Part shown: positions 34,885 to 43,648 of the stretch, piece by piece
How the letters are laid out: every line of letters begins with the position of its first letter
Numbering within the stretch: the stretch's first letter is position 1
Assembly: GCF_032670585.1 (NCBI RefSeq)
Contig: NZ_JAVQHL010000001.1
Location: forward strand, 806,001 to 870,000
Direction of reading: 5' to 3'
Source: Ostreiculturibacter nitratireducens
GTDB taxonomy: Bacteria; Pseudomonadota; Alphaproteobacteria; Rhodobacterales; Rhodobacteraceae
DNA length: 64,000 nt
Made by a program: the position numbers and the translations under genes
The notes under the pieces: generated by a model
The model's input: only the letters and a program-made list of their open reading frames with translations
The model's database searches: none
What the model was told of the DNA's origin: nothing

Positions 34885-35838
34885 ATGCTGAGCTGGAATC
34901 TCGAACTCGCCATAGGCCCCGAAAACGAGGACGTTGGGACGCTGTCCAAACGCGTGGAGGACTTCCGTCTTCTCGACCCCGTCAAGGGCGAAATCCGCGT
35001 CAGGTCGCTCAAGCTCGGATCGGTGACGATATCGACGGCCATGTCCACCGGCTACGACATCAACAGCTACGAACCCTCCCGCTCCGTCTTCGCCACCCCC
35101 GTCGCCGGCTCAATGGCCATATCGACCGGTGGCTGCACATTCGATTGCCGGAGCGGCGGAGCCGTCTACCTGCGACCGGGTCGCCGGGAAAGCATGGTCC
35201 GCGCGCCCTCGGACGGGTACTTCCTGGGCATAGCCGTCGCCGCGCCCTACCCTGGCAGAACCGAGGCATCGCGGCGCGCGCGCTTTTTCGAGGCGGCCGT
35301 CGCGGATCCCGCTGCAAGCAGCATGAACGGCTTCCTTCAGTTCTTCGTTCGTGAGGTCTCGCGCCCCGGCAGCCCGCTGCACCGGCCGGAAGCGCAGCGC
35401 GCCGCGGAAGCGCTGTTCCTCGATTTCTTCGCGCAGATCGACGCAGCCGACGAAGACGTGGACTCCGAAGCGCCCAGCACCCTCGAAGCGCGCGTGCGGA
35501 CGGCGGAGGAGGTCATGCTCGCACGCGCGGACGAGGCGCTTTCTATCGCGGACGTCGCGGCGGAAATCGGCGTCGGCATGCGTGCCTTGCAGGCGGCGTT
35601 TCAGGCCGTGCGACATTCCTCCCCGCGCGCTGTATTGAACGCTTACAGGCTGGACCGGGCCCGCGAGCGCCTTCTCATGGCCGGACCGGGTTCCCGCGTG
35701 AGCGACATCGCCCTTGATTGCGGCTTCTCGCATTTCGGCCGTTTTTCAAAATCCTACCGGCAGCGCTTCGGCGAACTCCCCTCCGAAACGCTCCATTCGG
35801 CCGTCCACTCGGAGCCCCGACGTCCAGCCGCAAGTTAA
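34885..35838 (+). CDS. AraC-family transcriptional regulator
   Basis: A 317-aa regulator. The C-terminal third has two helix-turn-helix units: LSIADVAAEIGVGMRALQAAF and VSDIALDCGFSHFGRFSKSYRQRFGELP, the second being the conserved AraC signature. The N-terminal region (about 1-200) is a ligand-binding AraC_binding_2-like domain with SGGAVYLRPG. Targets are unknown; the run of small exported proteins downstream on the same strand is the obvious candidate but this is only positional. Confidence 0.86.
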   Translation: MLSWNLELAIGPENEDVGTLSKRVEDFRLLDPVKGEIRVRSLKLGSVTISTAMSTGYDINSYEPSRSVFATPVAGSMAISTGGCTFDCRSGGAVYLRPGRRESMVRAPSDGYFLGIAVAAPYPGRTEASRRARFFEAAVADPAASSMNGFLQFFVREVSRPGSPLHRPEAQRAAEALFLDFFAQIDAADEDVDSEAPSTLEARVRTAEEVMLARADEALSIADVAAEIGVGMRALQAAFQAVRHSSPRAVLNAYRLDRARERLLMAGPGSRVSDIALDCGFSHFGRFSKSYRQRFGELPSETLHSAVHSEPRRPAAS

Positions 35839-36056
35839 TTTCGGCTGGATTCGCGTTTCGGATAGCGCCTTGCGCCATACGGCTTTCCACGCGTCGGTCA
35901 TCGCGATCCAATTTCAATAACTCGAATCCGGGGGCTGTCGTGACAAGTATCCTTTCTTTCTAGTTTTTTCGGAACGCGCACGTTCGTCAAAGTTATGGGA
36001 TTCCCTTTCCGACCGTGGGTTCGAGCCTTGATCGCTCTCTGGAGAAGGAAGGAAAC

Positions 36057-36605
36057 ATGAAATTTGTCTTTTCTGGAATTGCTGCTGCATCCGCCGTTCT
36101 CGCTCTGAGCGTGGCGCCGGTTCGGGCCAAGCCCAGCGAGGAGCAGATCGCCGGGGCCATAGCGCTGCTGGGCATCGCGGCGCTCGCCCATCACGAAGGT
36201 CATTACCGGGGCGGATGGAGCCCGACGAGCGAGGCCGAGACCGCCGATTTCGAACGCGGATACCGGGACGGGCTGCACAACGAAAGATACGATACGCGCT
36301 GGGATACGCGCGCCTACAGCGAAGGCTACGACGCCGGCCAGAAGGAGCGCAGTCACCGCCTTTCGCACAGCGGCAACCGTTCACGGGGTGACCATGTCGA
36401 CGCGCCGACGCTCGCCGTTCGTGGCTGCGTCGGGGAGGCCTCGGCGCAATGGGGGCGCGACCCGCGCGACATTCATGCAACCAGGTCGCGCCAGATGGGC
36501 AGCAACGACTTCTACATCGAGGTCGGGGCCGGCCACCATCACGGCGTGTGCGAAGTTGGGGCCACTGGCAACATCTACCAGTTCCAGAAAGGCCGCCTCA
36601 AGTAA
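36057..36605 (+). CDS. exported protein of unknown function, 182 aa
   Basis: A Sec signal peptide (SAVLALSVAPVRA) is followed by a hydrophobic Ala-rich stretch with His residues (AALAHHEGHYRGGW). Next come tandem Tyr/Asp-rich segments, FERGYRDGLHNERYDTRWDT and YSEGYDAGQKERSH, resembling short GYxDG repeats. The C-terminal part (CVGEASAQWG to CEVG) has two cysteines that could pair, and ends in a Tyr/Gln-rich strand. The start follows AGAAGGAAGG. The compact C-terminal half looks like a small beta-domain. I do not recognise a named family. Confidence 0.68.
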   Translation: MKFVFSGIAAASAVLALSVAPVRAKPSEEQIAGAIALLGIAALAHHEGHYRGGWSPTSEAETADFERGYRDGLHNERYDTRWDTRAYSEGYDAGQKERSHRLSHSGNRSRGDHVDAPTLAVRGCVGEASAQWGRDPRDIHATRSRQMGSNDFYIEVGAGHHHGVCEVGATGNIYQFQKGRLK

Positions 36606-36612
36606 CGGTCGC

Positions 36613-36656
36613 CGGGCGAAACGGTTCCACGCCGCGAGGTGCGGCCGGTTCGCCCG
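36613..36656 (+). repeat. GC-rich two-tier inverted repeat
   Basis: Outer arms CGGGCGAA / TTCGCCCG enclose an inner perfect stem GCCGC-GAGGT-GCGGC (36631-36645). It starts 7 bases after the preceding stop codon and lacks a T-tract, so it may stabilise the 3' end of that mRNA or act as a weak terminator. Confidence 0.45.
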
Positions 36657-36790
36657 CGAAGCGGCAAACCATTTCGACGATCGGGCTGAAACCTCGTCTG
36701 TCTGATCACGGAAGGCCGCTTTCTTTCCCGCGCCCACCGATACCCCGGCCAGGGCGCGGGAATACCAACTCAAACTTGGTCGGTGAAGCG

Positions 36791-37822
36791 ATGAAAACGC
36801 CATCAAGAATCGTCACGTTGATTGCCGCCATCCTGATCGGCGGTGCGGCGGCGGCCCAGGTTTCCGAAACGCGAGCTTATCGCGTGCAGTTCCCGGCAGG
36901 TTCGACCGGGGCGACGCTGCGGGACACGATCACGGGTTACGAATCCGTGGTCTACCGGCTCTCCGCTCGCGCGGGTCAGGCGATGACGATCACGCTGAGC
37001 GCCTCGAACTCCTCGACCTACTTCAACGTATACGGCCCGGGCCGCGGCCCCGGGGACCGGGCCTTGGCCACGAGCGACATCATGGGGCCCATGGTGCCGG
37101 GCCTGAACCGTTTCCAGGGTCAGCTTCCCGAAACCGGGGATTATCGCATCTCGGTCTACCAGTTCCGTTCGGCCGCCCGGCGCGGGGAACGGTCGAGCTT
37201 TACCTTGCAGGTCAACATCACCGGGGGCGCCGTGCAGCTTCCCGGCGGCCCGCCGGTGGCGAACGGGGACCCGGCTTTCTGGCGCATCACGGGCCTGACA
37301 CCCGGGGACAGACTCAACGTCCGCAGCGGACCGTCGACCAGCTATCGCGTGATCGACCGACTGGCCAGTGGCGAGATCGTCCGCAACCGCGGCTGTTCCC
37401 TCAACCCGAGCGGCACGCGCTGGTGTCAGATCAACCGTATCGGACAGCCGGGCAACACGGGATGGGCTTCGGCGCGCTACCTGACCGCAGCCCGCGAACC
37501 TGCCGGCGGCGCGACCCAACTGCCGGGCGATGCGCTCGTGCCAGGCACAGGGTTCAATGCGACCGGGCAGATTTCCTGCACCATCGACGGACGCACGCGG
37601 CAGTGCAACTTCGGCGTCGTCCGTCGCGGCAACGGCGACGGGACACTGACCATCACGATGCCAGGCGGCGCCCGCCGCAACATCGAATTCCTCGCCGGGC
37701 GCCCGGTGTCCTCGAACTCTCCCGCAGGCATTTTCGGCGAGTGGTCGGGAGACGACGTGACCGTCTTCATAGGAACTTACGAGCGCTACGTCGTGCCCAA
37801 CGCTGTGCTCTTCGGCGGATGA
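36791..37822 (+). CDS. exported SH3b-domain protein
   Basis: A 343-aa protein with a signal peptide (LIAAILIGGAAAAQ). The N-terminal beta-rich domain (about residues 20-140) is like pre-peptidase C-terminal domains (FPAGSTGATL to YRISVYQF). A bacterial SH3 domain follows at about 165-235 (LNVRSGPSTSYRVIDRLASGEIV and GWASARYL), then a C-terminal domain of unknown function with a likely disulfide (ISCTIDGRTRQCNFGV). SH3b domains often bind peptidoglycan, so cell-envelope location is likely. ATG 36791 is the first start after the gap. Confidence 0.8.
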   Translation: MKTPSRIVTLIAAILIGGAAAAQVSETRAYRVQFPAGSTGATLRDTITGYESVVYRLSARAGQAMTITLSASNSSTYFNVYGPGRGPGDRALATSDIMGPMVPGLNRFQGQLPETGDYRISVYQFRSAARRGERSSFTLQVNITGGAVQLPGGPPVANGDPAFWRITGLTPGDRLNVRSGPSTSYRVIDRLASGEIVRNRGCSLNPSGTRWCQINRIGQPGNTGWASARYLTAAREPAGGATQLPGDALVPGTGFNATGQISCTIDGRTRQCNFGVVRRGNGDGTLTITMPGGARRNIEFLAGRPVSSNSPAGIFGEWSGDDVTVFIGTYERYVVPNAVLFGG

Positions 37823-37933
37823 GACATGGGGGCCCAAGACAGAGGACCAGAGAACGATCCGAACCCGGACTGAGGCACGAACCTCGCACCGCCGCGATTT
37901 CAGAAACCAACTCAGGGAAGAAAGGAACATTCC

Positions 37934-38233
37934 ATGGCTTTCACGACCACTACCAGGCTCGCCTCCATCGGCATCGCGATGCTCGCCCTCGCCGGCTGCG
38001 TCGAGGAAGAGCCGGTGGCAATGCGCACCGGCAGCGCCATCGATGAAAGTGCCTGTCTCGACGCGGTCGCCCGCCAGACCGGCAACAGCGTGAGCATCCT
38101 CAGCTCCGAGTTCTCTCAGGCGAACACGCTCGTCATGGTCGGCGTCGGGCCGGATCGGGCGCCGTGGCGTTGCCTCGTCTCGGGCGGCATCGTCGCCGAA
38201 GTGATGTCGATGACCGACGAAGGCTATCTCTGA
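37934..38233 (+). CDS. small lipoprotein, 99 aa
   Basis: The N-terminus ends in a lipobox (LALAGCVEEE), so the mature protein should be lipid-anchored with the cysteine as first residue. The rest has two more cysteines (ACLDAVARQTGN and PWRCLVSGG) and a compact alpha/beta pattern reminiscent of the soluble part of the neighbouring exported proteins. Function unknown. AAGAAAGGAAC precedes the ATG. Confidence 0.72.
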   Translation: MAFTTTTRLASIGIAMLALAGCVEEEPVAMRTGSAIDESACLDAVARQTGNSVSILSSEFSQANTLVMVGVGPDRAPWRCLVSGGIVAEVMSMTDEGYL

Positions 38234-38241
38234 TGCCCGAC

Positions 38242-38268
38242 CGCGGCCGGGTGACCCGCCCGGCCGCG
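38242..38268 (+). repeat. perfect 10-bp hairpin after the lipoprotein gene
   Basis: CGCGGCCGGG / CCCGGCCGCG with a 7-base loop, 8 bases after the stop codon. It is a very stable GC stem with no T-tract, suggesting 3'-end protection or a terminator working without a classic tail. Confidence 0.55.
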
Positions 38269-38392
38269 ATCCGGCGCTGGCCAAGGAAGGGAGCACGTTG
38301 TTTGCCCCGCTCGGCGGCAGCATCCGAGAACGGCGCGAGAAAGACAGAGGCACGGTGACACGCCGAGCCATTCGGAGTTCGCAGTTACGACC

Positions 38393-38653
38393 ATGTGCAA
38401 GGCGATCGTGATAGTCTTCGGTCTCGCATACCTGGCTGCGCTGGCAATCCTTCTGATCGGCACCTACGGCCTTTTCGGGCAGGAACGCGATCCGCTTTCG
38501 GCCGTCTTCCTGTTTCCCCTCGGCCTGCCGTGGAACCTCTTCCTCGACCCCTTCCCCGATGCGGTGAGGCCCTGGCTCGCGGCGCTCTCACCCGCACTCA
38601 ATCTGCTCATGTTGCGCGGAGTCTGCCGCGCGATTTCGGGCTCGGAAACCTAG
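38393..38653 (+). CDS. small membrane protein, 86 aa
   Basis: Two hydrophobic spans (IVIVFGLAYLAALAILLIGTYG and AVFLFPLGLPWNLFL) and a more amphipathic C-terminal third. There is a weak ribosome site. It sits 10 bases before the next small gene, so the two may be co-expressed. No family recognised; it could alternatively be a chance frame, but the hydrophobic pattern and spacing favour a gene. Confidence 0.5.
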   Translation: MCKAIVIVFGLAYLAALAILLIGTYGLFGQERDPLSAVFLFPLGLPWNLFLDPFPDAVRPWLAALSPALNLLMLRGVCRAISGSET

Positions 38654-38663
38654 GAGTTGAATC

Positions 38664-38969
38664 ATGGGCAAGTTTCTTCCGGCGATCGTCGGGCTCGTCG
38701 TTGGCATCGTGATCGGAGGCTACGGCGCGCTATCCCTGGGAGGCGGCGCGATGATGGGCGCCGGAGCCGCCACCGGTCTCGTCACCGGCATGTGCTCGGT
38801 TGTCGAAGCGGCGGAACAGACGGCACTCCTGACGCCCGAGCAGATCGACCAAGTCCTGGCCCGCGCGGCCGAAAACATGTCGAGCGGCGAACTGCCCGAG
38901 GGAGCCGAGATCGCCGGAAGCTCGGAACAATGCGCCGAGGCGCTGGCGAAGCTGCGCGCGGCTCAGTGA
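38664..38969 (+). CDS. small exported or membrane-anchored protein, 101 aa
   Basis: Begins MGKFLPAIVGLVVGIVIGGY, a glycine-rich transmembrane helix that could act as an uncleaved anchor or signal. The remainder (about 60-101) is a helical, acidic domain (LTPEQIDQVLARAAENM) with one cysteine in each half (GMCSVV and EQCAEAL). GGAGTTG lies before the ATG. Function unknown; it belongs to the run of small envelope proteins at 36-39.5 kb. Confidence 0.65.
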   Translation: MGKFLPAIVGLVVGIVIGGYGALSLGGGAMMGAGAATGLVTGMCSVVEAAEQTALLTPEQIDQVLARAAENMSSGELPEGAEIAGSSEQCAEALAKLRAAQ

Positions 38970-39061
38970 TCCCGTCTCGAACCTGAACGATGCGGGGCGC
39001 CAATGGCGGCGCCCTTTCCGAACAACCCGGATGGCGCGCCATCCCAAGCGAAAGAGCCAAC

Positions 39062-39457
39062 ATGCGATCGATAGCCCTGACCCTTGCCACCGCGCTCGCC
39101 CTGCTTCCGATGACGGCGGCGGCCGATCCATCGTTCGAATGCAGCATCAGCAACGGCAGCCAGGTGGAAATCGGGAACTGCGTCGCCGAAGCCGAGGCCG
39201 TCGTGGACAAGACGGTGGAACTGACACTCGGCTTCGCCATGAATGCGGCGCAGGAGCTGGACGAGATCACCGTGCGGGACGTCGCCGTCCCCGCGCTGGA
39301 ACAGGGGCAGGCCGCGTGGTCCGCCTACCGGGACGCACATTGCGAATATGTCGGCTCCACCTTCGGCGGCGGTTCGGGGACCAGCATCGCGATCCATGCC
39401 TGCCGGGTAGAGCTTGGCCGTGCACGGGTGAGCGAACTCATGAAATACGCGCAGTGA
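39062..39457 (+). CDS. LprI/DUF1311-like exported protein
   Basis: A 131-aa protein with a Sec signal (ALTLATALALLPMTAAA). The mature part matches the general pattern of the LprI N-terminal (DUF1311) family: an early cysteine pair (FECSISNGSQVEIGNCVAEA), a helix, then AWSAYRDAHCEYVGSTFGGGS and IHACRVELGRARVSEL, with four cysteines that would form two disulfides. Some family members inhibit lysozyme, but that role is not established here. The ATG at 39062 gives the signal peptide; the open frame upstream does not. Confidence 0.75.
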   Translation: MRSIALTLATALALLPMTAAADPSFECSISNGSQVEIGNCVAEAEAVVDKTVELTLGFAMNAAQELDEITVRDVAVPALEQGQAAWSAYRDAHCEYVGSTFGGGSGTSIAIHACRVELGRARVSELMKYAQ

Positions 39458-39613
39458 CCGTCAGGGCAGCCGGGAACGTCCTCGTTCGAAGCGCTGACCG
39501 CCGACCTTGCGAGACCGGTGCGGCGCAAAGTGCTGATAATGGAGCTGTCCAGGTGTTGACTAGGTTTGCCGCCAAGTGTGCAGCCAACCGCGTCAGATCC
39601 TTTACGAAAGAAT

Positions 39614-39870
39614 GAGTGTTCCGACTGGCCTCTCTGGGCCCCCTGGGCGTTCTGGCGGCCGTTTCAGCCGCCGTCCCGGCGCTGGCCCGGATGGCGCCGG
39701 GGCGACGGGGCTGATCCCGGAGATCGCCGTCAGGGGCCAGGGCTGGAACCATCTGACGAACCGGCAGGAAATCCTGGAATTCGGCCTGACTCTCATCCAA
39801 GCGGTGGCCTTCACGGCGGCGATCACCTGCCACCCGGTCAGCCTCGCGGCATGCCCGCATCATCCGGCTC
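39614..39870 (+). pseudogene. fossil of an exported or membrane protein, frameshifted
   Basis: A signal-peptide-like reading (RLASLGPLGVLAAVSAAVPALA) occurs in one frame from 39617. Membrane-protein-like sequence (IAVRGQGWNHLTNRQEILEF, then LIQAVAFTAAITCHPVSLA) continues in another frame at about 39720-39850, before losing sense. The two pieces look like one or two decayed genes with a frameshift and 3' deletion. The original family is not certain; I did not recognise it firmly. Confidence 0.45.
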
Positions 39871-40183
39871 GATCCTGATCTCGTCATCAGCACCGGCGAC
39901 ATGGTCGCCGGGGAGCGCCGCGATCCGCTACCCGGTCTCCTTCCGGGGGGTGCTTTTCGTTTCGCTGGACGTGACCACCGTCGGGGCGCTTCCCGAGGGG
40001 GAACAGGAGTGGCTGCGGCAGATTCTGCGGGAAGAGGACGTCCGGCACCGCGGGACGGAGGTTATCGTGGCCGGCGGCGTCGAGCTCTACCTCAGCGGCC
40101 ACCACCACGCCTACTATCTTTGCCGCCCGCGATCGGACATGGCCGCGCACGGGCTGGTCCGGCGGGATCTGGCGACGCCCTGA
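39845..40183 (+). pseudogene. metallophosphoesterase fossil with internal deletions
   Basis: Pieces of a calcineurin-type phosphoesterase are readable in order. LDPDLVISTGDMVAGERRD lies in one frame, then after a frameshift comes IRYPVSFRGVLFVSLDVTTVG, EQEWLRQILREED, and VELYLSGHHHAYY, ending at a TGA. The segment that should contain the GNHD metal-binding motif is missing between the first two blocks, as is the GHxP loop before VELYL. The gene therefore cannot encode an active enzyme. Confidence 0.72.
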
Positions 40184-40194
40184 GACGGGCGGAC

Positions 40195-40938
40195 TCAGCG
40201 CAGGAAGCGCGCCGCGGCGTAGAGAACGCCGAAGAGAACGGGCTGGTGGATCAGGTATATGCCGAGACTGTGCCGCCCCGGCCAGACGAGAATTCCAAGC
40301 CCCCTGCCCCAATCCCTCGTGCCGCGCCGAAGCGCATCCCAGATGCCGGCCTTGAGAAACAGCTTCGAACAGGCCAGCCCGAGGAGGAACGGGCCGAGCC
40401 AGGGAAATATCGGCTCGAAGTCCATCGAGCTCGGCCGCTCGCTCGACAGGCCGAGCCAGAGGAGATAGGGCGCGTCGAAAGCCTCGCTTCGCATGAACTG
40501 CGGCGCGACGAGCGCGAAGGCCGCCACCGCGATGGTGAACAGAGGCGGAAGCCTCAGGAACGCGAGGCCAATCACGCTTGCCGCCGCGATCGAATGCAGG
40601 ATCCCGAAGAAGACATAGGACGGGCGCTGAAGGTAGTAGGTGGCAACGGTGATCGCAGCCGCTGCAACGATGAGAATGACGATCCTTCGGAAGAACTTGT
40701 TCCACTGGATGCCCTGCCCATGCGCGAGGTGCAGGCTCATCCCGGCCACGAACAGGAAGCTCCCGGCGACGAGCCTCGCGAACAGAAGCCAAATCGTCTG
40801 ATGCGCCGTTCCAGGCGCGAGGAACCCGAAAAGCGTGAGGTCATAGACGGCATGGTAGACGATCATGCCGACAAGCGCGGCCGATCGTGCAAGGTCCAGC
40901 GCCGGTATGCGGCCCTGCGAACGCTGGCGATCCTGCAT
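40195..40938 (-). CDS. DUF1624 (heparan-alpha-glucosaminide N-acetyltransferase-like) membrane protein
   Basis: A polytopic inner-membrane protein of 247 aa with about seven hydrophobic spans. It opens with the DUF1624/YeiB signature RIPALDLARSAALVGMIVYH and ends with GRHSLGIYLIHQPVLFG, a histidine-bearing motif shared with membrane acyltransferases. Transfer of an acyl group onto an envelope sugar or other acceptor is possible, but the substrate is unknown. ATG 40938 gives the family N-terminus; a long frame upstream is spurious. Confidence 0.84.
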   Translation of the reverse strand: MQDRQRSQGRIPALDLARSAALVGMIVYHAVYDLTLFGFLAPGTAHQTIWLLFARLVAGSFLFVAGMSLHLAHGQGIQWNKFFRRIVILIVAAAAITVATYYLQRPSYVFFGILHSIAAASVIGLAFLRLPPLFTIAVAAFALVAPQFMRSEAFDAPYLLWLGLSSERPSSMDFEPIFPWLGPFLLGLACSKLFLKAGIWDALRRGTRDWGRGLGILVWPGRHSLGIYLIHQPVLFGVLYAAARFLR

Positions 40939-41143
40939 TTCTAGTCCTCCGCCGTTGCGCAGTTGCCCTTCCAGGTGCGGGCCGCCCCACCCCTCGGTCT
41001 CACCCCGAGTGTTAGTGGACCTCGTGCCTGCGGTCCATTCAGTTGATGGTTGCCTGCGCCCGGAGGCGGCGACCGCAGTGCCTGCCCTGCAAGGCTCTTG
41101 ACCACATAGTTGCATGGCTCGGCATACGGCGGGGGACATGAAC

Positions 41144-41494
41144 ATGAGCGCAAAGCCAACGTCGGAGGAGCTGGAGCAGCAGATCGCGGCGATGCAGAAG
41201 GAGATCGCCGAACTCAACGCCCTCGTCCGATCTCTCGTCGAAGAACCGGAGGCGGCCGGCGAGCCGGGCCGGATGAAGACGGCAAAGGCAATGGCCGACT
41301 CCGCGGTGACGGAGGCGCACGAAATCGCTGACCGCGTCACCGACTTCGTGGAAAAGCGGCCGATGCAGGGTGATCGCGAAGAGGGCCAGACGTCAGCCGT
41401 TCAGGCAGGGTCCGGCTCCCCGGACACCGGCGGCCCGGAAAGGCGCGCGTTCCGCGCTGGACCGCCCGCCTGGTCGAAGCTGCATTGCCCGTGA
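41144..41494 (+). CDS. ElaB/YqjD-like protein with aberrant C-terminus (possibly frameshifted)
   Basis: The first 75 residues look like the DUF883 (ElaB/YqjD) family: a coiled-coil-forming start (EELEQQIAAMQKEIAELNAL) and AHEIADRVTDFVEKRP, which in family members is followed by a C-terminal transmembrane anchor. Here that anchor is absent and the sequence becomes a Pro/Gly/Arg-rich tail ending just inside the adjacent transporter fossil. A frameshift or deletion near 41365 is the likely explanation. Confidence 0.5.
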   Translation: MSAKPTSEELEQQIAAMQKEIAELNALVRSLVEEPEAAGEPGRMKTAKAMADSAVTEAHEIADRVTDFVEKRPMQGDREEGQTSAVQAGSGSPDTGGPERRAFRAGPPAWSKLHCP

Positions 41495-42497
41495 TCGCGC
41501 TTCTCGGGCTCATGGTTCTCGCGGTCGATACGCTCGCGCCGTTCCTTCCCTCGATCCTCTGGGCGTTCGTTCTGAGCGTTGCACTCGCGCCGGCCTACAA
41601 GGCGCTGCTGCAGCGGGTCGGTGGACGCAACCTTCTTGGGACCTGGATCATCGGCGTTCTCATGGCGCTGATCCTCGTCCTGCCTATCTTCGGGCTTTCA
41701 CGGGCGCTCATCGCCTTCATACCGGAGGCCATTGCCTGGGTTTCGGGAACCGGGGCGCCCAATCTCGGGCTGGAACTGTCGATCCCGAAGGAACCGGATC
41801 CCGTCCAGGGCCGTGTGATCGAGATGTGGAATTCGCTCGTCGCGGACCTTCGGCTCATCCGGGACCATTTCGGAGACGAAATGCGCCCGGTGGCCTTCTG
41901 GCTGATCGGTGAGGGTCGCCTGATCGGAACCTTAGTGGTCGAATTCGCCCTTGCCGTCAAACTCGCGGCCATCATGCTTCACCGCGCCGACACGATGACG
42001 CGCATGTTTCAGGGGCTTCCAGAGCGTATCGGCGAGGATTTCGCGCTGCAGATGGGCCAGCACGCCGTCGTGACGATCCGGTAAACGGTCCTCGAGCTAC
42101 TCGGTTCCGCTGCGGCGCAGACGGCGGCCGCTTCCTGTGGCTATTTCCTGGCATCGCTGCCGCACTGGCCGATCCTGGCCCTGATGGCGTTCATTCTGGC
42201 GATGATCCAGATCGGTCCGATCCTCGTGTGCGCACCGGCCGCGGTCTGGCTCTGGGATGAAGGTCACACGGCCATGGCGATCTTCATGGCGGCCTGGGGA
42301 CTTGTCGTTGTGGGGTTGATGGACAATTTCGTCCGCGCCGCCATCGTCTCGCGGGCAAGCGAGCTTCCCGCGATACTGGCGCTGATGGGCGCGATCGGCG
42401 GGCTCATGACCTAGGGGGTCGTCAGCACCACGACCCGGTCATCATGGCGGTCTGCCAGCAACTGATGCTTCGCTGTCTGGACCTGCGCGCGCCCTGA
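41485..42497 (+). pseudogene. AI-2E family transporter (PerM/YdiK-like), disrupted
   Basis: The first 199 codons are a normal AI-2E-family N-terminus (VDTLAPFLPSILWAFVLSVALAP). An in-frame TAA at 42082 interrupts it, and the same frame then continues with convincing family sequence (MIQIGPILVCAPAAVWLWDEG and MDNFVRAAIVSRASELPAIL). A TAG at 42412 ends that frame, and the last conserved block (DPVIMAVCQQLMLRCLDLRAP) is found shifted in another frame up to 42497. At least one nonsense mutation and one indel are therefore needed; the product cannot be full length. Confidence 0.8.
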
Positions 42498-42530
42498 CTG
42501 AAGCTCGAGGCCCGCCCGCCCGATGGACGA

Positions 42531-43466
42531 TCAGAAATACGGAGCACCCTGCACGCGAACGTGGAGGGCGTAGAGCGACTGGCTCGCCGCCATGAAGAGC
42601 CGCGTCCTGTGGCGACCGCCAAAACAGAGATTGGCGCAGCGTTCCGGCAAGTGGACATGCCCGATGACGTCGCCATCCGGCGCAAAGACACGGACGCCGT
42701 TCAGGCCCTCCCCAACGCCCCATCCCGCCCAGAGATTGCCCTTCACGTCGCAGCGGAAGCCGTCGGGCGTCCCCTCGGGTCCGGCATCCGCGAAGACGCG
42801 GCCATTCGCGACGCCCTCCCCGTCATCCGTGACGTCGAACACATGGATGCGCCGCGGTCGAGCGCCGGATTCCACGACGTAGAGCCGCTTCTCGTCGGGC
42901 GAGAAACAGAGCCCGTTCGGCTGGTCTATCCCTGCGATGACGCAACTCATCCGGCCCGACGTGCCATCGATGCGATAGACGTTCGTGGGCAGTTCCGGCT
43001 CCGCGATGCTGCCCTCGTAATAGGTCGAGATGCCGAAGGTCGGGTCGGTGAACCAGACGCTTCCATCGGACTTCACGACCACATCGTTGGGCGAATTCAG
43101 CCGTTTCCCTTCGAACCGGTCGGCAAGAACCGTCAGCGCCCCGTCGAATTCCGTTCGCACGACCGCCCGCGCCCCATGCTGGCAGGAGATCAGACGCCCC
43201 TGGCGGTCGCGCGTGTTGCCGTTGGTGAAACCGCCCCGGCGAAAGACGCCGACCGCGCCCGTCTCCTCCTCGAACCGCATGAGACGGTCATTCGGGATGT
43301 CGCTCCAGATCAGGCAGCGCTGGTCGCCGAACCAGACCGGCCCTTCGGCCCAGCGCATACCCTGCGCCAGGCGCTCCACCGCCGCATGGGTTTCAACGAG
43401 GCCGCGAAAGCGCGGATCGAGGATTTCGACGGATGGGTCGGGATAGCATCCGCTCGGCGTCCACAT
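42531..43466 (-). CDS. SMP-30/gluconolactonase family protein
   Basis: A six-bladed beta-propeller lactonase-like protein (311 aa). Metal-ligand motifs are WAEGPVWFGDQ, RLNSPNDVVVKSDGSVWFTDP, and CFSPDEKRLYVVES, giving the Glu, Asn and Asp ligands of the family. The likely activity is hydrolysis of a sugar lactone, but the substrate is not predictable. ATG 43466 is set by GGAGGAAC upstream; the ORF is open 40 codons beyond without features. It is intact despite lying between pseudogenes. Confidence 0.86.
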   Translation of the reverse strand: MWTPSGCYPDPSVEILDPRFRGLVETHAAVERLAQGMRWAEGPVWFGDQRCLIWSDIPNDRLMRFEEETGAVGVFRRGGFTNGNTRDRQGRLISCQHGARAVVRTEFDGALTVLADRFEGKRLNSPNDVVVKSDGSVWFTDPTFGISTYYEGSIAEPELPTNVYRIDGTSGRMSCVIAGIDQPNGLCFSPDEKRLYVVESGARPRRIHVFDVTDDGEGVANGRVFADAGPEGTPDGFRCDVKGNLWAGWGVGEGLNGVRVFAPDGDVIGHVHLPERCANLCFGGRHRTRLFMAASQSLYALHVRVQGAPYF

Positions 43467-43648
43467 TGCGGTTCCTCCAGCTCGGTGTCCGGCAACGGAC
43501 GATCTGAAACAGGTTGGCGCGCTCACGGATGCGAGGTCTGGAGTGGCACAAACCGATCCTGCCCCGTCGAAACGGCTCTCCACCATCTTTAAGGAAACGA
43601 ACCGGGCGCGGCTACCCGTTGACGAGCACGCCGGTTCGAAACACCTTC

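Noticed and set aside
43467..43648. Open frames upstream of the TPP riboswitch
   Set aside because: They lack a ribosome site and family features, and do not extend the thiC remnant.
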